The position numbers were made by a program, and so were the translations under genes. The notes beneath the pieces were generated by a model. It was not told the origin of the DNA. It saw nothing but the letters and a program-made list of their open reading frames with translations, and made no database searches. Below are positions 1 through 8,610 of a stretch of DNA of 64,000 bases, in pieces. Position 1 is the stretch's first letter. Each line of letters begins with the position of its first letter. Source of the stretch: Gracilibacillus suaedae (lineage in GTDB: Bacteria; Bacillota; Bacilli; Bacillales; Amphibacillaceae). The stretch lies in the NCBI RefSeq assembly GCF_017599345.1, contig NZ_JAGFVL010000020.1, positions 62,001-126,000 on the forward strand. The letters are read 5' to 3'.

Positions 1-348
1 AATCGTTGGTGCCCATAACGTCAGACCCGTTTTTTCGTTCTGAAGCTGATAAAAGACTCTTGCTTCATCTCCTATTGCGCTTCCTACTTGGTGCATCAAT
101 GCTTTGTTCCACGTACTGGATAGTCCGATTGGCTGTGGAAATACGGTCGCCTTACCACCTTCGCGATCGACGACTCCATGTGCTGCTTCACCGCCTACTG
201 CATATTCTTTGATTCCTAATCTCGGTATCGCGCTTTGACTGGTACTTAACAGCGATATTTTTTCTTCTAACGTTAGCGCTTCCATTAATGTTGCTAATCG
301 TTGTTCTAATGATAAAGATGGTGATTGAATCTTTTCTACAATACTCAA
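1..348 (-). CDS. GH3 family glycoside hydrolase, N-terminal part (cut by window edge)
   Basis: The first 116 codons of a minus-strand gene are present and it continues past position 1. The reading has the GH3 N-terminal signature: EKISLLS, then IPRLGIKEY, GGEAAHGV and FPQPIGLSSTWN. This corresponds to the start of the GH3 (beta/alpha)8 domain of beta-glucosidases and beta-xylosidases. The start is set at a TTG (346-348) because AAAGGTG lies 8 bases upstream; the first in-frame ATG is 21 codons further in and lacks such a site. No signal peptide is visible, so the enzyme is probably intracellular. In a xylan region a beta-xylosidase or beta-glucosidase role fits, but the catalytic residues lie outside the window and the specificity cannot be read. 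A cre-like sequence lies just upstream. Confidence 0.85.
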   Translation of the reverse strand, partial: MSIVEKIQSPSLSLEQRLATLMEALTLEEKISLLSTSQSAIPRLGIKEYAVGGEAAHGVVDREGGKATVFPQPIGLSSTWNKALMHQVGSAIGDEARVFYQLQNEKTGLTLWAPTI

Positions 349-385
349 AAAATCACACCTTTCCATGGTTTGGGGGTGACTGAAA

Positions 386-399
386 GGAAAGCGGTTTCC
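386..399 (-). promoter_or_regulatory. cre-like site upstream of the GH3 gene
   Basis: GGAAAGCGGTTTCC matches the CcpA consensus TGWAANCGNTNWCA at 12 of 14 positions and is nearly palindromic. It lies 38 bases upstream of the TTG start of the GH3 gene, where catabolite repression would be expected for a glycosidase. I did not find a convincing -35/-10 pair. Confidence 0.4.
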
Positions 400-746
400 T
401 TTTAAGTAAAATTTTATGAAGTTAATAGTCGAATCAAGTACATTATAAATAAATTAATTTAAAAAAGCAATGGCAAATACCTTTCCATATTTTTAATGTC
501 AGAATAAGGAAAGGTATTAATATTGGGGGATTATGTATTGTTATAAACACTTCTACGGAATTGTAGTTGGTTCTATGTAACATTGACCTTCTCTTGAATT
601 TTTGCATGAAAAGTGATGGTTCGCTTTTCATTATATCAAAATGAATGACATTACATTAAGAAATGCCATTCACACACTACCTCTTTTGTAATGACTGTAT
701 TTATGTTACTTCGAATTTTGCCATAAATATTCTAGTTTTTCTACAA
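400..746. other. Intergenic stretch without a recognised gene
   Basis: AT-rich sequence between the GH3 start and the Nif3-like stop. A 62-codon minus-strand frame at 443-631 has no ribosome binding site and no recognisable composition, so I do not call it. An imperfect hairpin (GAATGGCATT facing AATGTCATTC on the minus strand, about 644-672) may end the Nif3-like transcript, but it lacks a clear U-run. Confidence 0.4.
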
Positions 747-1532
747 TTAAATGGTCTTGATACAATTATTAGTTGGAATAAACTCCACTGGAATAATTGG
801 GTAGATAGTAGAAAGATATTCAGAGAGAAATAACATTCCAGGCTCTTCACTTTCTAAGTGTCCAAGAATAATAGCAGCTTTGTTTTTTCCCATTGCCAAG
901 GCATCTCTTGTAAATTCTGGTGTTTCCCATTCAGGCCCTTCTCCATATACTACAACATCTGCATCGTTTTCAAGTGCTGGTATAGTATTAATTCCACCAC
1001 CTCTAAAACCTACTAGAATTGCAACTTTTGTGATGTTTTGAGATAAATCCCCAACGTATTGCAAACGATCTAATTGTAATTGTGATTTGATGTGTTCTGT
1101 CACTTGTTGCAATGATTGTATTGGCAAATCAAAAAGAGTATACTCTGTATGATGCTGTTTGACATAGCTATCCCAATTTAAGGCTTTTATCATTCCTTGC
1201 ATGATTCCATCAGGTTGATAACGATGGATGTAGTCATGTAATCTCCAGATTACGATTCCTGACTCTTGTATAAGCTTTACTTTTTGTTGGTACACATCTG
1301 TAACTGTTGCTACTTTATTATCATCATGACTATAAAAGGCACCCTCATGACATATTAGTAAATTAGCACCTGAAGCAATAGCTTGTTTTATTACTTCATA
1401 AGTTGGCATGAAAGCAACCGCCACTTTGTTAACAATTTTAGTATCATCCCCAGCAATTAACATATCAACACTATTTTCTACAGGTTCAATATTCTCCATT
1501 AATCTATTCATTAGCTCTTTAATTGTAAGCAT
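747..1532 (-). CDS. Nif3-like dinuclear metal centre protein
   Basis: A 261-residue protein with Nif3/YbgI-family features: VNKVAVAFMPTYEVIKQAI near the N-terminus, LLICHEGAFYS with the metal-binding histidine, and a C-terminal ILGHLESEEPGM in which the late His and Glu would complete a two-metal site. Nif3 proteins are conserved toroidal metal-binding proteins; some act as metal-dependent hydrolases, and the biochemical role is poorly defined. The start is the ATG at 1532, because AAAGGTGGA lies 8 bases before it; an earlier in-frame ATG at 1559 has no such site. Bacillaceae usually have another Nif3 protein beside sigA; this copy among carbohydrate genes may be a specialised paralogue. Its neighbours give no clear pathway. 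Confidence 0.75.
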   Translation of the reverse strand: MLTIKELMNRLMENIEPVENSVDMLIAGDDTKIVNKVAVAFMPTYEVIKQAIASGANLLICHEGAFYSHDDNKVATVTDVYQQKVKLIQESGIVIWRLHDYIHRYQPDGIMQGMIKALNWDSYVKQHHTEYTLFDLPIQSLQQVTEHIKSQLQLDRLQYVGDLSQNITKVAILVGFRGGGINTIPALENDADVVVYGEGPEWETPEFTRDALAMGKNKAAIILGHLESEEPGMLFLSEYLSTIYPIIPVEFIPTNNCIKTI

Positions 1533-1619
1533 TTCTATGTTCCACCTTTGATTATCCATACTTTCTGTGCATCTAGTACCACCATAAGACCAGTTACCTT
1601 TAGAGAAGCCATGATCAAT

Positions 1620-1775
1620 TTAAAGATCTTCTTTACCGTCTGAATTCATTCCGCGAAAGGTAATATTTTCTGTCAGTTGACGTTCACCGTCTTTTTTTGC
1701 AAATGTTTCGTCTTCAACGCGCCATTTAGAAAATTCTATTCCTTCCTCACTATGTAATCCTTCAGTTATCTTATA
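1620..1775 (-). pseudogene. Start-less gene remnant upstream of the Nif3-like gene
   Basis: A minus-strand frame of 51 codons opens after a stop at 1776-1778 and ends with TAA at 1620-1622. Its composition looks like real protein (it contains EFSKWRVEDETFAKKDGE and a tail ending SDGKEDL), but it has no start codon or ribosome binding site. The same frame stays open beyond the TAA into the Nif3-like gene, through a stretch containing DHGFSKGNWSYGG. It looks like the 3' end of a deleted gene. I do not recognise the family. Confidence 0.4.
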
Positions 1776-1904
1776 TCAAAGCAGGCCAAGTAAGTCTATT
1801 TAAAGATATGACAAGCTATATAGTAATAGAATATGTGATGGCCTGCCGAATAAAAAGAGCCAAAAACTAAGTTCATATACCTTGAAAACGGAGGTTATAG
1901 CAAA

Positions 1905-1930
1905 TGGGAGTGTGTTTAAAACCACTCCCA
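1905..1930 (-). terminator. Hairpin after the GH43 wall protein gene
   Basis: TGGGAGTG and CACTCCCA form an 8-bp stem with a 10-base loop just after the minus-strand stop. Only a short T-run follows, so termination may be partial. A wider repeat (GCAGGCCA/TGGCCTGC) brackets the stretch further downstream. Confidence 0.55.
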
Positions 1931-1943
1931 GTTCAATGGTTGT

Positions 1944-4900
1944 TTACTTATTTTTACTTATAGCTCTATTTACGGACAGAGTGATACCACCCAAAATGAA
2001 GAGCAATAATCCAAAAATTAAATAGTTAAATAGATTAGTGGCAGTAGAAGGTAATTCTTGACCATATTCATTTTCTTTTCCGGTTTGATCATCATCTCCA
2101 TCTTGGCCAGCTTCTCTGTCTTGTCCGTCTTCTCCACTCTGGGTATCTTCTTCCACTTGGCCGTCTTCTCCACCTTCTCCATCCTGGCTATCTTCTTCCA
2201 CTTGGCCACCTTCTCCATCCTGGCTATCTTCTTCCACTTGGCCACCTTCTCCATCTTGGTCGTCTTCTCCATCTGAACTATCAGCTGATACAAATACTCC
2301 ATACGTCGAGAAATGCGAAACTTGCAAAGAAATTACTTGATTTTCTTCATTCACTTCTCCTCCACGATATTCCCATTCATCTGCTTCTTCGTTGTAATAG
2401 TAGATTGCAAGAGAATCTGTTTTAGCATCCTCATTATAACCGAACTCTAATGCGAATTCATTCGATGGGATGATAGACCCATCTGGATATTCCAATGTGA
2501 AAGTTAACATTTCACCAGCAGGGGTTAAACCTTCGTAATTTGTTTCTTCAACATTCTTAGTCATTACGGTTACTTTTGTTCCTGCAGGTAGGTCAGTTGG
2601 CATAGTAACGTTAGCATTTATGCCACTAACACTGTATGTTTTACCAGCTGCAACTTCTTGTCCTTCTCCACCTAATTCAAGCTCAGTTGTCTCTTCATCA
2701 GGTATCCTATTTTCTTCATCAGCTTCCGTGAACTTCCAGTAATCAAAATTAAATAACTCGCCTTCACTGTCTCCTTTAAACAGGAAGAATAAATTGTGAA
2801 TCCCTGAAACATTTGATAAATCTGTTTCAATTAACTTCCAATTTTGCGCTCCTCCAGTGGCATCCACTTCTAGTGTACCAATTACTTCACCAACCGGGCT
2901 GTCTAAGCGAAGTTCGATTGTACCACCTACTGTAGAAGCAACATTGGCTTCAAATATTTCAGCGCCATTTTGTCCAAAATCAATATTTGATACCGCTAGC
3001 CAATCACCGTCATGAATATCTGTAACATTTAAATTTACCTCCTCGATCATGTTACCTGGTGCTGCTGAATCCTCTGTTGCTATACCCGCGTTCCACGCAA
3101 TGGTTTCGGCCTCGTTCCTTTGAAATGGGTCTAAATTCTGAAGTTGTGAAACACCTTCCATATCTGCAGTAATGTCTTTTATATTACCGTTATCATAATA
3201 GTCTACTTTGTTTAAATGGGGGGAGCGATAACCGTTCACTGAATCTAAAGCTTTCCCTAAAGTTTGAGCATGGTATGTAATATACCATTGATCTTTAAAT
3301 TCAAAGAAATCTTGATGGTTGTTTCCACCGACGCCAAAAAATTCAGACCCATTTTTCAAAACAGCATCGACATAATTAAATGGACCCATAGGATCGTCAC
3401 TTACCATGTATGCGATCTCGGCATACTTAGGGTCATCTACTTGGCGCACACCAGAAAAATTAGTGCTGTAAGAGTAGTAATATTTTCCATTATATTTATG
3501 GATACCACTCGACTCAAAATGGAATGGTGAATCAATTACTTGTGCTTCACCTTCTGTATGAATCATATCATCACTTAATTTTATTACTCTAGCAGTTTGA
3601 GGATGTTCTGCCTGCTCTTGTGTTGGATTATTTCCACCAGGAACTCCTCCACCGTAATAGAGATAACCCTCACCATCATCATCAATTAATACATCTGGAT
3701 CAAATATCCATACAACACCCTCAGTACCAGGAGTACTTCCATCAATTAAAGGTTCTCCAATCGGATCTTCCCATGGTCCAATAGGCGAATCTGCTGTTAA
3801 TACACCAATTCCTGAACCATTATTTGAAAAGTATAAGAGGAATCTATCCTTACCGTCAATCTCTTTCTGCCCAACTGCTACTGCCCACGAATTAGTTGCC
3901 CACGTTGCTGCACCATCTGGTCCAGCAACCGGAATGGCACCATGATCTGTCCAATTAACCATATCATCTGATGAAATAACTGTTATGGTATTTATACTTC
4001 CATAATTGTTATCAATGATATTTCCGTTTTCATCGTATTCCACTTGATCGTTTGTCAAATAGATATATACTCTGTCATCATAAACCAAAGCATTTGGATC
4101 TGCACCATACTTATGGCTTATTAGCGGGTTGTTGAAACCTGGTATCTTTGCCAGCGCTTCTGTATCTAGTAGTATTAAATCAATATTTGCAATAGAATCA
4201 TGTACATTGTATGCTACATCTTGATTACTAGTTACGTCGATATAGTTGATCCTTATTTCTTCTGTTCGATCCTCTGTAACAAAATCAGTCACTTTTAATT
4301 TAAGCGTCGCAAATAAATTGGAGGAGTCGTTACTAAAGTGGACATTATCTCCATTGACATTTAGTTTTAATTGATGATTGTCATAACTAAACGTACTTTC
4401 ACCATCAATATTATCTGTGTTAAAATCTACTCCAGATACTGTTAAACCTTTCGGAATATCAATAGAGGCAGCTATAGATGTGTGATTTCCTTCAGGAAGA
4501 GCATCCATTTCAAGTGGAACCTCAAATTCAACATTAGGAGCACCAACAATGTCAGAAACATCTCCTAAGTCTGCATTTAATACTGTTTGGGAAGACTCAG
4601 AATCTGTGATCTTATCATCTACTCTGAAATAATCAAAATCTACATATCCGCCAGTTTCTTGTGTTGCATAATTAAACAGTGCAAAACGATAACCCATGAA
4701 ATGAGGTATTGTGTACTCCATTTGTAGCGTATTCCCTATTTTTGTCCAATTTACACCGTCAAGACTATAATAAAAATACGCCTTGTCTGTTTGATTTTTA
4801 AAATCAAAATCCACCTTTAAGTACACTTTATTTTGGCCAATTTCGACTGCTTCTATTTCTTCTTCTGATTCAGAATCACCATTTACCATCACAATAGAGT

Positions 4901-7310
4901 TAGAATCACCGTCCGTTTTCACCCCTACAAATCCATAATTCTCTTGGAAGGCTGCTAAACCAGTTACATCTCCATTTTTCATGTTACTTATGTCTATTGC
5001 TACTTCTCCAGAACTTTCAGGACCAAATGTTCTTTGGGTAAGTGTGTTTCTTGAATCATGGATGCTTGTACTGGTTCTTCCATTTATTAGTCTTAAATAA
5101 CCTGAACGGTCGGTCAGTGACCAAAAATTATTATTAGGATTATGGTTCCACTGCCATGTTATACCTAGGTTAGAACCATTATCTTCATACTCTCCACTTT
5201 TTTCTGTATCAGGCTCAGGTTCGGGGGCAGATGTTTGTGTAAAAGATACATCATCCACATAATAATCCATTAAATCATTGTCAGGATCAGCCGGATCTGC
5301 ATACGTTGTTTCAATAAAAATGAATGACTCAGACAAATCTGCGTCTGCAGGAATTGTGTAAGTACCTTCAATCGTTCCCCACTCACCTTTTGTAATGGAA
5401 CTAGATCCGATCACCTCAATCGTTTCCCAAGTTGGTCCATTTTGAATGTTAAAATTAAATCCTTTCTGATCTGGACCTTCGGTATATTTCACTTTAGCTG
5501 AAAATTCGTATGTTCCACCAGCTACCACTTTATTCGTTAAATCTTGTTGTGGACCGTCAACAGTTGCCTGGCGATCAAAAACTAATAAACTACTGGATCC
5601 ACTGTTTGCTTCTTGATCAGTTACCTCAATACTAGCATTTCGGTATTCTGTCCATGGATCTATTCCCTCTTCAAAACCGCCATTTTCAATTAGATTAGGA
5701 TCTGGTGTAACATCTACAAATGATATATCATCCACATAGAAATCTAATAAGTCTACTTCTGAATCAGGTTCAGAAACCCAAGGTGTCTCAATGAATATAA
5801 AGGTTTCTGAAAAGTCTACATTTTCTGGGATAGTGTAGGTACCTTCTACAGTTCCCCACTCACCTTTGTTTACTGTTCCAGATCCGATAACTTCAATGCC
5901 TTCCCAACTTGTACCATGTTGGATATTAAAATTAAATTGTTTCTGATCTGGCCCTTCTGTATATTTTACCTGTGCTGAAAATTCATACGTATTTCCTTCC
6001 TGTACCTTATCGGTAATTACTTGTTTCGGTCCGTCACCCGTTGCAACTCTGTCTGTCACTAATAAACTGTTGGTGCCGCTGTTGGCTTCTTGATCAGCGA
6101 CCTGAACAGTAGCCTCCCCATTTACCCTCCACGGTTCTTGTCCATCTTCAAAACCACCATTTTCTAGCAGTTCTGTACCGTTATTAACATCAAGTAATTC
6201 CTGTGTAGCCAACATCATTTCTTTTTCATCTGATGAAGCAGCACCTTCTACTGACGCATCACTAGTGTTTAATGCACTTACTGTATTACTATTTTCATAC
6301 GATTGGTAGAATTCATCGGATTGCACAATATTACTAATTGAATTTGCCCCTTCTGCAGTTATAGACAACTCTTCTGGAACTTTACCATCCACGCCGAATA
6401 CCGGCCAATCATCTTCCCAAGTGACAGGTACTAAGTAAGGAATTCGTCCAACCGATCCTCGATCTCCGAATAAGAAACCATACCATTCCCCATCAGGTGT
6501 ATCAACCATTCCTCCTTGGGCAATACCAGAATCCTGTAATACTACTTTTCCTTCATATTCTCCGTCTATACTATCTGAACGGTACACTAATTGAGTTCGT
6601 CCGCTATTTTCCGGCCAAGATATCAGTGAAACATAGTATTTACCATTAATTTTTTGAAGATGTGCACCTTCTGCATTAATAATATGTTGTGAACCTGAAA
6701 TCGAACCTGCATCAGGAATTAGAACTTTGTCAAGTCCTCCTTCTTTAATAGAAGATGCATCAGATGTGAGTTCTATTATTCTAATATCCGTAGCACCATA
6801 CACCATGTAAACTCGACCATCATCATCGAACAACAAAGACATGTCATGGTATAGATTATCTAATGTCGTTTTGTTCCATTCTCCATTCTCAATATCATCT
6901 GTTTGTAAAATATATGTTTTTCCAGTGCTGTTGGAGGCAAATGCCAAATAAAATATACCTTCATGATATCGAAGGCTACTTGCCCATGATCCTTGTCCAT
7001 ATTCATTTTGACCATTTCTAAGCGCTTGTTCTTCCCCTCTATCAAGCGTATCATATGCATAATTAACTATTTCCCAATTGACTAAATCCTTTGATTTCAT
7101 AATAGGAACGCCAGGATTCATATGCATGGTTGTGCTTGACATGTAATAAGTATCTCCAACACGAATAACACTAGGGTCTGGTACATCGGCCCATACAACC
7201 GGATTTTTAGCTATGTTATTTTTTGTTTCCTGTGCTAAGGCACCCATATTAGGAATATAAGCAAATATTATTGTAAGCGCAACCAAAAATAATAATGATT
7301 TATTCTTCAT
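1944..7310 (-). CDS. Wall-anchored modular xylan-debranching enzyme with two GH43 domains
   Basis: A 1788-residue surface protein. Residues 1-26 form a signal peptide ending ALA. The first GH43 domain (about 37-320) shows base D45 in DVPDPSVIR, D156 and acid E214 in EGAHLQ. Two similar CBM4/9- or CBM22-like modules follow (about 378-535 and 536-695), then a GH43_C2-like beta-sandwich (about 712-900) and a cohesin-like domain (about 906-1050). The second GH43 domain (about 1057-1390) shows D1071, D1204 and E1266 and resembles arabinofuranosidases or xylosidases. A CBM6 (about 1394-1527), another beta domain, an acidic repeat linker (1678-1750), an LPSTA sorting motif (1753-1757), a membrane segment and a basic tail complete it. 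GH43 enzymes remove arabinose or xylose from xylan. AAAGGAGTG precedes the ATG. Exact specificities are inferred. Confidence 0.9.
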   Translation of the reverse strand: MKNKSLLFLVALTIIFAYIPNMGALAQETKNNIAKNPVVWADVPDPSVIRVGDTYYMSSTTMHMNPGVPIMKSKDLVNWEIVNYAYDTLDRGEEQALRNGQNEYGQGSWASSLRYHEGIFYLAFASNSTGKTYILQTDDIENGEWNKTTLDNLYHDMSLLFDDDGRVYMVYGATDIRIIELTSDASSIKEGGLDKVLIPDAGSISGSQHIINAEGAHLQKINGKYYVSLISWPENSGRTQLVYRSDSIDGEYEGKVVLQDSGIAQGGMVDTPDGEWYGFLFGDRGSVGRIPYLVPVTWEDDWPVFGVDGKVPEELSITAEGANSISNIVQSDEFYQSYENSNTVSALNTSDASVEGAASSDEKEMMLATQELLDVNNGTELLENGGFEDGQEPWRVNGEATVQVADQEANSGTNSLLVTDRVATGDGPKQVITDKVQEGNTYEFSAQVKYTEGPDQKQFNFNIQHGTSWEGIEVIGSGTVNKGEWGTVEGTYTIPENVDFSETFIFIETPWVSEPDSEVDLLDFYVDDISFVDVTPDPNLIENGGFEEGIDPWTEYRNASIEVTDQEANSGSSSLLVFDRQATVDGPQQDLTNKVVAGGTYEFSAKVKYTEGPDQKGFNFNIQNGPTWETIEVIGSSSITKGEWGTIEGTYTIPADADLSESFIFIETTYADPADPDNDLMDYYVDDVSFTQTSAPEPEPDTEKSGEYEDNGSNLGITWQWNHNPNNNFWSLTDRSGYLRLINGRTSTSIHDSRNTLTQRTFGPESSGEVAIDISNMKNGDVTGLAAFQENYGFVGVKTDGDSNSIVMVNGDSESEEEIEAVEIGQNKVYLKVDFDFKNQTDKAYFYYSLDGVNWTKIGNTLQMEYTIPHFMGYRFALFNYATQETGGYVDFDYFRVDDKITDSESSQTVLNADLGDVSDIVGAPNVEFEVPLEMDALPEGNHTSIAASIDIPKGLTVSGVDFNTDNIDGESTFSYDNHQLKLNVNGDNVHFSNDSSNLFATLKLKVTDFVTEDRTEEIRINYIDVTSNQDVAYNVHDSIANIDLILLDTEALAKIPGFNNPLISHKYGADPNALVYDDRVYIYLTNDQVEYDENGNIIDNNYGSINTITVISSDDMVNWTDHGAIPVAGPDGAATWATNSWAVAVGQKEIDGKDRFLLYFSNNGSGIGVLTADSPIGPWEDPIGEPLIDGSTPGTEGVVWIFDPDVLIDDDGEGYLYYGGGVPGGNNPTQEQAEHPQTARVIKLSDDMIHTEGEAQVIDSPFHFESSGIHKYNGKYYYSYSTNFSGVRQVDDPKYAEIAYMVSDDPMGPFNYVDAVLKNGSEFFGVGGNNHQDFFEFKDQWYITYHAQTLGKALDSVNGYRSPHLNKVDYYDNGNIKDITADMEGVSQLQNLDPFQRNEAETIAWNAGIATEDSAAPGNMIEEVNLNVTDIHDGDWLAVSNIDFGQNGAEIFEANVASTVGGTIELRLDSPVGEVIGTLEVDATGGAQNWKLIETDLSNVSGIHNLFFLFKGDSEGELFNFDYWKFTEADEENRIPDEETTELELGGEGQEVAAGKTYSVSGINANVTMPTDLPAGTKVTVMTKNVEETNYEGLTPAGEMLTFTLEYPDGSIIPSNEFALEFGYNEDAKTDSLAIYYYNEEADEWEYRGGEVNEENQVISLQVSHFSTYGVFVSADSSDGEDDQDGEGGQVEEDSQDGEGGQVEEDSQDGEGGEDGQVEEDTQSGEDGQDREAGQDGDDDQTGKENEYGQELPSTATNLFNYLIFGLLLFILGGITLSVNRAISKNK
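2171..2278 (-). repeat. 36-bp tandem repeats coding for the acidic cell-wall linker
   Basis: Two near-identical 36-base units (2171-2206 and 2207-2242) and a third, diverging one encode the 12-residue motif GQVEEDSQDGEG. Degenerate copies extend down to about 2090. The segment would span the peptidoglycan between the enzyme and its LPSTA anchor. Repeat number could change by slippage or recombination without shifting the frame. Confidence 0.8.
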
Positions 7311-7526
7311 ATAATCAAATCACTCCTTTTTTAATTCCGAATCATAACCTTATTACCTCAATTACCTTCATCAAACCCTTAGACTCTCATAACCCCCCTA
7401 TAAAAATGAAAATATCACTAATATTGATCAACCTCTCCTATATTATTTCATGTTAATTGCAAATATTTAATAGAATATTTTTTTATAAGATTACAATTTT
7501 TTTATATTTATTTTCCTTTACAAAGA

Positions 7527-7557
7527 AAACTCGTTTCACAGGATAGAAAACGAGTTT
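7527..7557 (-). terminator. Terminator after the GH10 xylanase gene
   Basis: AAACTCGTTT and AAACGAGTTT form a perfect 10-bp stem, followed on the minus strand by TTTTCTTT. It lies 41 bases beyond the GH10 stop and separates that operon from the GH43 gene. The GH43 promoter must therefore lie within 7311-7526, where I could not fix a -35/-10 pair. Confidence 0.8.
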
Positions 7558-7597
7558 ATACATACATCAAAATAATATTTTAGCAAAATCACGATAT

Positions 7598-8590
7598 TTA
7601 TGTTGCGATAATCTTCTTCATTGCTTCTTTAGGTTGTTGATTTTCATCTAAAAGAAATGGCCAGTTTTTCCGCCCTTTTACAGGAAAATCGTTCAGCCAT
7701 GTATAATCATCTGCCACTCCCCAGAACGTTACAGCTCCGATATTCTCCTTATACTCTTTAAAGACCTCAAAGAATTGTAAATATCTTTCCATTTGTAGGG
7801 CTTCCATTTCTTCTGTTGGTTCGGTTAAATCTGTCCGCTTATCATTAAAAGTAAACATCGATACATCCATCTCGGTAATTTGAATTTCGATACCTAAAGA
7901 TGCATACTTTTCAATCGCCTTACGGATATTATCCAAGGATGGATCGTAAATATTCCAGTGAGCTTGCATACCAACTCCATGAATGGGTACACCTTTTTCC
8001 TTTAACTGCTTGACTAATTGATAGATTTTATCCCGTTTGGCTGGATTCGATTCGTTATAATCATTGTATAGTAGTGTTGCATCTGGATCTGCCGAATGTG
8101 CATATTCGAATGCTTTTTCAATAAATGACTCTCCAAGCACCTGATACCATTTAGAATCACGATAAAACTTGTCCTCTTCATCGGCAATTACTTCATTGAC
8201 AACATCCCAACTGTATATCTTACTTTTATATCTACCAACAACAGTATCAATATGATCTTTCATTCTTTTTAATAAGATTTTTGCGTCAACCAGTCCACCA
8301 TTTTGTTCAAAAATCCAATCACTCGTTTGATTATGCCATACTAACGTGTGACCTCTCATTGCTTTTTGGTGTTTTTCTGCAAATGCTACCATTTTATCGC
8401 TGATCTCAAATGTATATTCATTTTCATTCGGATGAACACTCTCAAACTTCATTTCATTCTCTGCTGTTAAACTATTAAAATGTTTTTTAATTACTTCTTC
8501 TGATGAATACATGGTCCGTTGGTTAATCGCTGCCCCAATTTTGAAATCTTCCTCAAAATGCTGATAAAGACTCATTATTTGTTCTGCCAT
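7598..8590 (-). CDS. xynA2: Intracellular GH10 endo-1,4-beta-xylanase
   Basis: A 330-residue GH10 enzyme that hydrolyses internal beta-1,4-xylosidic bonds. The acid/base is E133 in WDVVNEV and the nucleophile is E240 in ITEMDV; HTLVWHNQ and the C-terminal FWGVADDYTWL are also typical. There is no signal peptide and no binding module, and the length matches the small intracellular GH10 enzymes such as Geobacillus stearothermophilus XynA2. It would cut imported aldouronates and xylo-oligosaccharides. It is the last gene after the ABC importer (20-base gap), with AAAGGAG upstream of the ATG, so uptake and intracellular cleavage are co-expressed. I see nothing degenerate in it. The symbol follows the Geobacillus orthologue. 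Confidence 0.93.
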   Translation of the reverse strand: MAEQIMSLYQHFEEDFKIGAAINQRTMYSSEEVIKKHFNSLTAENEMKFESVHPNENEYTFEISDKMVAFAEKHQKAMRGHTLVWHNQTSDWIFEQNGGLVDAKILLKRMKDHIDTVVGRYKSKIYSWDVVNEVIADEEDKFYRDSKWYQVLGESFIEKAFEYAHSADPDATLLYNDYNESNPAKRDKIYQLVKQLKEKGVPIHGVGMQAHWNIYDPSLDNIRKAIEKYASLGIEIQITEMDVSMFTFNDKRTDLTEPTEEMEALQMERYLQFFEVFKEYKENIGAVTFWGVADDYTWLNDFPVKGRKNWPFLLDENQQPKEAMKKIIAT

Positions 8591-8610
8591 TCGTATTACT
8601 CCTTTATTTT

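Noticed and set aside
443-631. 62-codon minus-strand frame in the GH3-Nif3 gap
   Set aside because: No ribosome binding site, no recognisable composition; likely chance.
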